Source: Clostridia bacterium
GTDB taxonomy: Bacteria; Bacillota; Clostridia; Christensenellales; DTU072
Direction: 5' to 3'
Length of the DNA stretch: 6,463 bases
NCBI GenBank assembly: GCA_028699795.1
Contig: JAQVTZ010000104.1
Location: 1-6,463, forward strand
Made by a program: the position numbers and the translations under genes. Position 1 is the stretch's first letter; every line of letters begins with the position of its first letter. Of the stretch, positions 1 through 5,640 are shown piece by piece. Below the pieces are notes generated by a model. The model saw only the letters and a list, made by a program, of their open reading frames with translations. It had not been told where the DNA came from and made no database searches.

Positions 1-667
1 CCAACCTTTCGAGACGGACGCCAGAACGGATAAAAAGCGCGCCGATTCCTTTGGGGCCATGAAACTTGTGCGCCGATAGCGACATGAGGTCCACATTAAG
101 TTCGTTGACATCCAATTTTTGGCTGTCCGCCGCTTGTACGGCGTCGGTATGAAACAGGATGCCCTCTTCTTTTGCAATCTCACCGATTTCCGCAATCGGC
201 TGGATCGCCCCTACTTCGTTGTTTGCCGTCATCACGGAAATCAATGCTGTGTTTTCGTTGATAGCTTTGGCGACATCAGCGGGATTGACAAGCCCTTCTT
301 TGTTCACCTTAAGATAATCTACCTGTACACCCTCTTTTTGGAGCGCTTCGCAGGTTTCGACTACCGCGGGATGCTCGACGGTTGAAGTGATAATGTGTTT
401 TTGCTTACTTTTGAAAGCATGCACAGCGCCTTTTATCGCCCAATTATCGCTTTCGGTTCCGCCCGAGGTAAAATAGATTTCCGCAGGCTTCGCCCCTAGA
501 ATAGAAGCAATCTTTGCGCGGGACTCGTCTACCGCCTTCAGCGCTTCGCGCCCGAAAGCGTGTAACGAAGAAGGATTGCCGTATATCTCACCAAAGTACG
601 GAAGCATTGCCTCCAAAACCTCTTTGTCCACCGCTGTGGTTGCGGAGTTGTCCAAATACACTTTCAT
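1..667 (-). CDS. Cysteine desulfurase, NifS/IscS family (C-terminal part beyond the left edge)
   Basis: PLP-dependent enzyme that takes sulfur from L-cysteine, giving alanine and an enzyme-bound persulfide for Fe-S cluster assembly or tRNA thiolation in the cytoplasm. The 222 visible residues were translated by hand from ATG at 667 and begin MKVYLDNSATTAVDKEV, a typical start for this family. Visible landmarks are NPSSLHAFG (31-39), TSGGTESDN (67-75, PLP phosphate region), VEHP with the cofactor-stacking His99, HTDAVQ with Asp175 and Gln178, and SLSAHKFHGPKG (196-207) with the Schiff-base Lys201. The catalytic cysteine loop and the C-terminus lie outside the window, so NifS-like and IscS-like subtypes cannot be separated. 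The gene follows glyA after a single base (TAA-T-ATG). Its nearest SD-like sequence, GAGG at 683-686 inside glyA, is about 15 nt from the ATG, so translation may depend on ribosomes finishing glyA. An iscU or thiI/mnmA gene may follow, but that cannot be seen here. Confidence 0.95.
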   Translation of the reverse strand, partial: MKVYLDNSATTAVDKEVLEAMLPYFGEIYGNPSSLHAFGREALKAVDESRAKIASILGAKPAEIYFTSGGTESDNWAIKGAVHAFKSKQKHIITSTVEHPAVVETCEALQKEGVQVDYLKVNKEGLVNPADVAKAINENTALISVMTANNEVGAIQPIAEIGEIAKEEGILFHTDAVQAADSQKLDVNELNVDLMSLSAHKFHGPKGIGALFIRSGVRLERL

Positions 668-668
668 A

Positions 669-1919
669 TTATAATAAAAATTCCTCACTATAGAGCGGAT
701 ATTTTTCGACCAGTTTTTTTACCTCGGCTTTCACGAAACCGTAGCCGCCCTGTTTTTCTTTGATAATTGTTGCGATGCATTTGCCGATTACCGCCATATC
801 CTCTTCTTTCATTCCTCTTGTGGTAACACTGGGGGTCCCCAGTCTCAAACCGTTGGGGTCAACAGGCGAAGCCGTATCATTGGGGATAGAGTTTTTGTTG
901 GTGGTAATGTTTACTTCGTCCAGCATCACTTCCAGCTCTTTGCCCGAGCATCCCGTACCCCGCAAGTCCACAAGCATCAGATGGTTGTCGGTACCGCCCG
1001 AAAACAGCTTCAGCCCTTCCGCAATCAGTGAAGCCGCAAGCGCCTTGGCATTGGCAAGCACCTGCTTTTGATATGTCTTGAACTCTGCGCTTTCCGCCTC
1101 TTTGAGGGCAAGCGCTTTGGCGGCGATAATGTGCATAAGAGGGCCGCCTTGCGTGCCGGGGAAAACGCCCTTGTCAATTTTTTTGCCGTATTCTTCTTTG
1201 GCCATGATAATGCCGCCTCTCGGCCCCCGTAAAGTCTTATGCGTGGTGGTGGTCACCACATCGCAATAAGGGAACGGGGAGGGGTGCAACCCTGTTGCTA
1301 CCAGTCCCGCGATGTGGGCAATGTCCGCCATTAGTATGGCGCCGCATTTGTCTGCTATTTTGCGGAAACGCGGAAAATCTATCGTACGCGGATAAGCGGA
1401 TGCGCCTGTCACAATCAGTTTGGGTTTACAATCCATCGCGATACGCTCGGCTTCATCGTAATCGATATAGCCTGTTTCATCTACGCCATAAGGCACAAAG
1501 TTGAAATATTTTCCGCTCATGCTGACTTTGCTGCCGTGTGTCAGGTGTCCGCCGTGCCCGAGATTCATCCCCATCACGGTGTCGCCATAACTGAGTAGCG
1601 CATAATAAACCGTAATGTTGGCGCTACTGCCAGAATGCGGCTGAACATTGGCGTATTCGGCGCCGAAAATGCGTTTGGTACGCTCTATCGCAAGGTTTTC
1701 CGCCATATCTACATATTGGCAACCGCCGTAATATCTGTGCGCGGGATAGCCTTCGGCATATTTGTTGGTTAAATGCGAGCCTGCGATTTCCATCACCTGC
1801 GGCGAAACAAAATTTTCGCTTGCGATAAGCTCGATATTATTGCGCTGTCTGCTAAGCTCCAATGTCATTGCTTCGTAAAGCTCGGGATCCGCCGAGCGCA
1901 GCTGTCTTAAGTCTATCAA
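669..1919 (-). CDS. glyA: Serine hydroxymethyltransferase
   Basis: Cytoplasmic PLP enzyme that interconverts serine plus tetrahydrofolate with glycine plus 5,10-methylene-tetrahydrofolate, the main supply of one-carbon units. The protein has 416 residues, a normal bacterial length. Diagnostic segments are IELIASENFVSP (29-40), NKYAEGYPAHRYYGGCQYVD (52-71), NVQPHSGSSAN (91-101), GHGGHLTHGS (121-130), MADIAHIAGL (197-206) with Asp199 and His202, VVTTTTHKTLRGPRGG (221-236) with the Schiff-base Lys228, PGTQGGPLMH (254-263), and GLRLGTP (357-363) with the carboxylate-binding Arg359. All catalytic elements are present. The start codon is TTG at 1917-1919 (plus strand reads caa), chosen because AAGGAG lies 7 nt upstream and the N-terminus aligns with known SHMTs; the first in-frame ATG (residue 18) would cut into the first helix. 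The gene lies 36 nt after the rseC-like gene and 1 nt before nifS, so it is probably co-transcribed with both. Confidence 0.97.
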   Translation of the reverse strand: MIDLRQLRSADPELYEAMTLELSRQRNNIELIASENFVSPQVMEIAGSHLTNKYAEGYPAHRYYGGCQYVDMAENLAIERTKRIFGAEYANVQPHSGSSANITVYYALLSYGDTVMGMNLGHGGHLTHGSKVSMSGKYFNFVPYGVDETGYIDYDEAERIAMDCKPKLIVTGASAYPRTIDFPRFRKIADKCGAILMADIAHIAGLVATGLHPSPFPYCDVVTTTTHKTLRGPRGGIIMAKEEYGKKIDKGVFPGTQGGPLMHIIAAKALALKEAESAEFKTYQKQVLANAKALAASLIAEGLKLFSGGTDNHLMLVDLRGTGCSGKELEVMLDEVNITTNKNSIPNDTASPVDPNGLRLGTPSVTTRGMKEEDMAVIGKCIATIIKEKQGGYGFVKAEVKKLVEKYPLYSEEFLL

Positions 1920-1926
1920 TTTTTAT

Positions 1927-1932
1927 CTCCTT
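1927..1932 (-). promoter_or_regulatory. Shine-Dalgarno site that fixes the TTG start of glyA
   Basis: Plus strand ctcctt reads AAGGAG on the coding strand, a full match to the core anti-SD complement. It ends 7 nt before the TTG at 1919-1917. The gap of 36 nt between the preceding gene's stop and glyA holds this site and no other clear signal. Confidence 0.8.
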
Positions 1933-1955
1933 CGCCTATGTACTTTCGCTATACT

Positions 1956-2492
1956 TTATTGTTTCGGCTTTTGTTCTGTATCAACATTTTTTACTTTTTT
2001 GGCCTCTTTTTTTGTTGTTTCCGTTTTCTTACTGTCGCTTTCTTGTTTCTTTTCACTTTTATTCACTTGGGTGGTTATCGTGGTTTTGCCGTTTATCACA
2101 GCAACCATTTTGGGAGCAAACCCTTTTTTTTCTTTGACTTTTTTATCGATAAGAGAAACAATGCCAAACCCGATAATAAGCGCGCCGCCAGCAGCTCCCA
2201 ACGAAACCGCTAGGTCTTTCCATATAGATGTCACGCCCAAAGCAATGCCAAGAAGCGCAAGCGGTATCAAATACACGATAAACGAAGCCGTTACCACCGC
2301 CCTGTCGCCTACTTCTACGCTTACGGTATCGCCTTCCGAAGCGCCCAAAGTGTTTTTCAGCTTTAGCTCTACAAACATTTCGTCTCTGGATTTCAGACAC
2401 ATATTGCAGTTTTCGCATGCCGTCTTGCGTGGGAAGCGTACCGTGCACCAACCGCTTTTTGTTACTTTTTTTATTTCGCCTGTTTCTATCAT
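1956..2492 (-). CDS. RseC/MucC-family (SoxR-reducing system type) two-helix membrane protein with Lys-rich tail
   Basis: Protein of 178 residues starting at MIETGEIKKV. Residues 1-62 form a small soluble domain with Cys16 and a tight C26-x2-C29-x2-C32 motif, followed by a GDxVxVEV-like segment (54-61). Two membrane helices follow at about 66-90 (VVTASFIVYLIPLALLGIAL) and 94-115 (LAVSLGAAGGALIIGFGIVS). This N-terminal cysteine domain plus two helices is the architecture of the RseC/MucC family, known in proteobacteria from the rse operon and from systems that reduce SoxR, often near Rnf-type electron transport genes. The exact role in Firmicutes is not established. Residues 117-178 are an odd tail rich in Lys, Glu, Thr and Ser, probably disordered and cytoplasmic if both ends face inward as in RseC. 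The ATG overlaps the aspS stop as ATGA (2489-2492), so translation is probably coupled. An in-frame extension upstream to 2564 lies wholly inside aspS and does not resemble the family. Family call fairly sure, function unsure. Confidence 0.75.
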   Translation of the reverse strand: MIETGEIKKVTKSGWCTVRFPRKTACENCNMCLKSRDEMFVELKLKNTLGASEGDTVSVEVGDRAVVTASFIVYLIPLALLGIALGVTSIWKDLAVSLGAAGGALIIGFGIVSLIDKKVKEKKGFAPKMVAVINGKTTITTQVNKSEKKQESDSKKTETTKKEAKKVKNVDTEQKPKQ

Positions 2493-4276
2493 TTTTTTAT
2501 CTCTATGGAAAGCTCCGCTATTTGTTTGGGTTCGACTTCGCTGGGCGCGTCCGACATGAGGCACGCCGCGCTTTGATTTTTGGGGAAAGCGATCACATCT
2601 TTAATGTTATCCGTACCGGTAAGCAGCATGACCAATCTGTCTAACCCGAACGCCAAACCGCCATGGGGCGGCACGCCATAACGGAACGCCTCTACAAAAA
2701 AGCCGAATCTGTCCGTAATATCCTGTTCCGTAAGGTTGATACGGCGGAACATCGCTTCTTGTATCTCGCGGGAATGGATACGGATCGAGCCGCCGCCCGC
2801 CTCTTGTCCGTTAATGACAAAATCGTAAGCCTTGGCGCGCACTTTAAGCGGTTTTTTGTCCAGATACTTCAGGTCCGCCGTTACGGGACTTGTAAACGGA
2901 TGGTGCATTGCCTCCAACCGCTTTTCTTCTTCATTATAAGCATACAGCGGGAAATGCGTCACCCAAAGCATATCGTAAGTGTCTTGGGGGATAAGGTTTT
3001 CTTTTTTTGCAATCGCAAGTCTGAGCGCGCCCAAGGCGTCATAAACAACTTTGTCTTTGTCTGCGACAAACAAGATGAGGTCGCCCGTTTCACCGCCCAC
3101 CGCCTTAATTAAGGCGCTCCATTGGTCTTCAGCAAAGAACTTTGCAATGGGCGAAGAAATCCCTTCGGGTTTCATCGCGATGTAAGCGAGACCTTTTGCG
3201 CCGTACTCTTTTACCACATCTTGCAACGCGTCAATTTGCTTGCGTGTGTAGCCTGCTAAGCCTTTTGCGTTAATGGCGCGCACACTGTGTCCCTTTTTTA
3301 TATTGTTTTGGAACACGGCGAATTCGGTGCCGACAGATTTCATAAGTTTTGTAAGATTGATAAGTTCCAACCCGAAACGCGTATCGGGTTTATCGGAGCC
3401 GAATCTGTCCATTGCTTCGGCATACTTGATACGGCGAATCTTTTTGGGAACATTGTAACCTATCGTTGTCTTGAAGATATTGCGAATCAACCCTTCGGCG
3501 ACTTTCATCACATCTTCAATATCGTCCACATAACTCATTTCGAGGTCGATTTGGGTAAATTCGGGTTGACGGTTGGCGCGAAGGTCTTCGTCACGGAAGC
3601 ATTTTGCAATTTGGTAATAGCGGTCCATCCCCGAAATCATCAGCAACTGTTTGTAGATTTGGGGAGATTGCGGCAAGGCATAGAATGTACCCGAATGTAC
3701 TCTGGACGGCACAAGGTAGTCGCGCGCGCCCTCGGGTGTCGATTTCCCAAGCATCGGTGTTTCGATGTGAACAAAGCCTTTGCGCGCCATATAATCCATT
3801 GTCGCGCGCATGATTTGGTCGCGTACAATAAGGTTTTTTTGCAAAGTCTGTCTGCGAAGGTCTAAATACCTGTATTTCAGCCGCAGCTGTTCGCCCGCCT
3901 TGATGTCTTCGGCAATAAGGAAAGGCGTCGTGTCCGCTTCCGAAAGAATACGCAATGAAGTTGCCTCTATTTCGATTGCGCCTGTAGGAAGCGCGGTATT
4001 GATGTTCTTTTCGCCTCTCGCAACGACCATACCCTCTACTGCTATCACGAATTCGTTGCGGATTGCTTCGGATTTCGCATATACTTCGGGGTGGTCGGAC
4101 GCCGAAAAATTGACTTGTACGATGCCCGTACGGTCGCGAAGGTCTATGAATTGGATACCGCCTAAATTGCGGTACTTTGCCACAAACCCCATCGCCACGA
4201 CCTTTTTGCCTATATCATTGGAGCGGAACTCTCCGCACATTTTTGTTCTCTTCAGTCCTGTTAAAAATTCTGCCAT
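2489..4276 (-). CDS. aspS: Aspartate-tRNA ligase (bacterial type)
   Basis: Class IIb synthetase of 595 residues that charges tRNA-Asp in the cytoplasm. An N-terminal OB-fold anticodon-binding domain spans about residues 10-115. The class II catalytic core follows, with motif 1 ending at Pro174 (GFVHIETPML), TPEGARDYLVPSR (180-192), motif 2 FRDED (227-231) through QPEFTQIDLE (237-246), and motif 3 GLAFGLDR (540-547) with Arg547. A GAD insertion domain typical of bacterial AspRS lies between motifs 2 and 3 (about 285-430). By alignment from memory to the E. coli enzyme, the anticodon contacts Arg28, Phe35, Gln46 and Glu93 correspond to Arg36, Phe43, Gln54 and Glu102 here, and all are kept. Leu38 and Lys90 occupy positions that are Leu and Lys in tRNA-Asp-specific enzymes. 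The N-terminus is about 8 residues longer than in E. coli. ATG at 4276 is preceded by GGGAG (4283-4287) at 6 nt, set in the last codons of hisS. The stop overlaps the next gene's start. Confidence 0.98.
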   Translation of the reverse strand: MAEFLTGLKRTKMCGEFRSNDIGKKVVAMGFVAKYRNLGGIQFIDLRDRTGIVQVNFSASDHPEVYAKSEAIRNEFVIAVEGMVVARGEKNINTALPTGAIEIEATSLRILSEADTTPFLIAEDIKAGEQLRLKYRYLDLRRQTLQKNLIVRDQIMRATMDYMARKGFVHIETPMLGKSTPEGARDYLVPSRVHSGTFYALPQSPQIYKQLLMISGMDRYYQIAKCFRDEDLRANRQPEFTQIDLEMSYVDDIEDVMKVAEGLIRNIFKTTIGYNVPKKIRRIKYAEAMDRFGSDKPDTRFGLELINLTKLMKSVGTEFAVFQNNIKKGHSVRAINAKGLAGYTRKQIDALQDVVKEYGAKGLAYIAMKPEGISSPIAKFFAEDQWSALIKAVGGETGDLILFVADKDKVVYDALGALRLAIAKKENLIPQDTYDMLWVTHFPLYAYNEEEKRLEAMHHPFTSPVTADLKYLDKKPLKVRAKAYDFVINGQEAGGGSIRIHSREIQEAMFRRINLTEQDITDRFGFFVEAFRYGVPPHGGLAFGLDRLVMLLTGTDNIKDVIAFPKNQSAACLMSDAPSEVEPKQIAELSIEIKK

Positions 4277-4278
4277 GG

Positions 4279-5529
4279 TTATCTCCCGAGCCTCTTTGCA
4301 AGCCCATCAATCGTAATCTCTTCCTCTTTGCTTGCGGACATTTCTTTAAGTTTGACGATACCCGATTGTCTTTCGGCATCGCCCAAAACAATAACGAATT
4401 TTGCTCCGCTTTTGTCTGCGTACTTCATTTGCGCCTTTAGACTTCTGCCCGAAATATCCGTTTCGGCAGCGATACCTTTTGCGCGAAGCTGTTGTACCAA
4501 CGCATAAGCGTAAAGAACTTGTTCTTCGCCAATCGGCGCAATATATAATGTCGCACATTCCTTTTCGCCTAAATAAAGCCCCGCGGCTTCCGCGACCATA
4601 ATGAGCCGCTCCAATCCCATGCCGAACCCTACCGCGGGAGTGGGTTTGCCGCCGATTTCCGCGACAAGGTTATTGTATCTTCCGCCGCCGCATACCGTTC
4701 CTTGCGCGCCGATTGCGCCCGAGACAAACTCGAATACCGTTTTGGTATAATAATCCAGCCCGCGCACAATACGCGGATTGACCTTGTAAGTTATCCCAAG
4801 GTAAGTAAGAATCTCTTGCAGCTTTTCGTGATGGGCACGGCAATCGTCACAGATATAATCTAAAATAACAGGTGCGTCTTTAGAAATTTCACCGCATGAA
4901 GGCACTTTGCAATCCAGTATACGAAGCGGATTTTTGGTCAGCCTTTCGCGGCAGGTAGGGCACATTTGGTTTTGCCTTACCTCAAAATATTCTTTGAGCG
5001 CGGCGTTATAACGGCCACGGCAGACGGGACAACCGATGCTGTTGAGATACAACTCCAATTCCTTAATGCCCAACTTTTCCAACAACGCTTTCGCGGTGGT
5101 AATCACTTCGGCGTCCGCATAAGGACTGTCCGTACCAAACAATTCGACGCCGAACTGGTGATGCTCGCGAAGTCTTCCCGACTGTGGTTTTTCGTAGCGG
5201 AATACAGGGGTAATATAATACATTTTGGTGGGTTGTGCTTGACTTTCGAGACCGTTTTCGATATAAGCGCGCGCAACCCCCGCTGTCCCCTCGCACTTGA
5301 GTGTAACGCTTCGGTTGCCCTTGTCTTGAAAGGTATACATCTCTTTGTTTACGATATCCGTTGTTTCACCTACACCGCGCAAAAACAATTCTGTATGTTC
5401 AAAAGTGGGCGTACGGATTTCTCGCCAACCAAAGGCCGCGGCTGTCTCGCGTACCAATCTTTCGACATAGTGCCATTTATAGCTTTCCGCAGGCAACACA
5501 TCTTTGGTGCCCTTCGGTATGGATATCAT
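4279..5529 (-). CDS. hisS: Histidine-tRNA ligase
   Basis: Class II synthetase of 416 residues that charges tRNA-His. The N-terminus ISIPKGTKDVLP is typical. Class II motif 2 is FRYEKPQSGRLREHHQFGVE (110-129). The histidine-specific motifs are RGLDYYTKTVFEF (256-268) and CGGGRYNNLV (280-289), and motif 3 is AVGFGMGLERL (299-309) with Arg308. The anticodon-binding alpha/beta domain fills about residues 325-416 (ATLYIAPIG onward). The insertion domain carries four cysteine pairs: C167-x2-C170, C190-x2-C193, C207-x4-C212 and C227-x2-C230, followed by RAHHE. This looks like a zinc-binding arrangement and resembles HisRS proteins of clostridial type; zinc binding is inference. ATG at 5529 is preceded by GAGG (5536-5539) at 6 nt. 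The gene heads the apparent hisS-aspS-rseC-glyA-nifS operon, ends 2 nt before aspS, and may be driven from the repeat-containing gap upstream. No T-box leader is visible there. Confidence 0.98.
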   Translation of the reverse strand: MISIPKGTKDVLPAESYKWHYVERLVRETAAAFGWREIRTPTFEHTELFLRGVGETTDIVNKEMYTFQDKGNRSVTLKCEGTAGVARAYIENGLESQAQPTKMYYITPVFRYEKPQSGRLREHHQFGVELFGTDSPYADAEVITTAKALLEKLGIKELELYLNSIGCPVCRGRYNAALKEYFEVRQNQMCPTCRERLTKNPLRILDCKVPSCGEISKDAPVILDYICDDCRAHHEKLQEILTYLGITYKVNPRIVRGLDYYTKTVFEFVSGAIGAQGTVCGGGRYNNLVAEIGGKPTPAVGFGMGLERLIMVAEAAGLYLGEKECATLYIAPIGEEQVLYAYALVQQLRAKGIAAETDISGRSLKAQMKYADKSGAKFVIVLGDAERQSGIVKLKEMSASKEEEITIDGLAKRLGR

Positions 5530-5547
5530 TTGCTACCTCGCTATTAC

Positions 5548-5609
5548 AAGTTTGGAGTTTGAAGTTTGGAGTGTGGATTTATAAAAAGTACAAATTACAA
5601 CTCCAAACT
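5548..5609. repeat. Four tandem heptamers (AGTTTGG type) with one inverted copy
   Basis: On the plus strand 5549-5576 reads as four 7-bp units in a row: AGTTTGG, AGTTTGA, AGTTTGG, AGTGTGG. Seen another way, AAGTTTGGAGT occurs twice with a 14-bp period (5548-5558 and 5562-5572). An inverted copy, AACTCCAAACT, lies at 5599-5609 and matches 5549-5559 perfectly over 11 bp and 5563-5572 over 10 bp. The inverted arm can therefore pair with either tandem copy but not both at once, with loops of about 39 or 27 nt. The block sits in the hslU-hisS gap, just upstream of the hisS ribosome binding site. Confidence 0.85.
5578..5606 (-). promoter_or_regulatory. Possible sigma-70-type promoter for hisS operon
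   Basis: On the minus strand TTGGAG (5606-5601) is followed after exactly 17 nt by TATAAA (5583-5578). The -10 element matches the consensus at 5 of 6 positions, while the -35 matches only the TTG half. A start about 7 nt downstream would fall near 5570, inside the heptamer repeats, giving a leader of roughly 40 nt to the hisS ATG at 5529. The placement in the only real intergenic gap supports it, but AT-rich DNA gives such matches by chance. Confidence 0.35.
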
Positions 5610-5631
5610 AAATGTACCATATTTGTAATTT
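5583..5631 (-). terminator. Weak terminator-like or attenuator-like hairpin after hslU
   Basis: On the transcribed strand AAATTACAA (5631-5623) is followed by a perfect inverted match TTGTAATTT (5600-5592), a 9-bp stem with a 22-nt loop. Four bases after the stem comes a run of five T (5587-5583). The arrangement resembles an intrinsic terminator that could end the hslU transcript, but the stem has a single G-C pair, the loop is long and the T run is not adjacent, so it would be weak. The downstream arm shares two bases with the inverted heptamer copy at 5599-5609, so this stem competes with the repeat hairpin. Confidence 0.25.
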
Positions 5632-5640
5632 AAACTACTA

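Noticed and set aside
688..690. GTG seven codons upstream as an alternative nifS start
   Set aside because: It has no Shine-Dalgarno sequence in front, and MKVYLDNSATT from the ATG at 667 is the usual family N-terminus.
1990..2020. Programmed frameshift at the A6/A7 runs in the Lys-rich tail
   Set aside because: The runs are expected from AAA lysine codons. No supporting stem-loop or SD-like stimulator is evident, and no alternative-frame product of interest follows.
2493..2564. N-terminal extension of the rseC-like gene by 24 residues
   Set aside because: The extension lies entirely in aspS coding sequence, gives a non-family N-terminus (MPHVGRAQRSRTQ), and the ATG at 2492 forms a standard ATGA coupling with the aspS stop.
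3287..3865. Long open frame on the plus strand opposite aspS, with others at 1999-2559 and 4966-5562
   Set aside because: Each lies opposite a well-identified gene with full family motifs, shows no recognisable domain, and has no convincing ribosome site. They are antisense shadows of codon use.
5530..5640. T-box leader for hisS
   Set aside because: The gap is only 111 nt and I see no AGGGTGG-type T-box sequence, no specifier-loop stem and no strong terminator/antiterminator pair, so a classical T-box does not fit.
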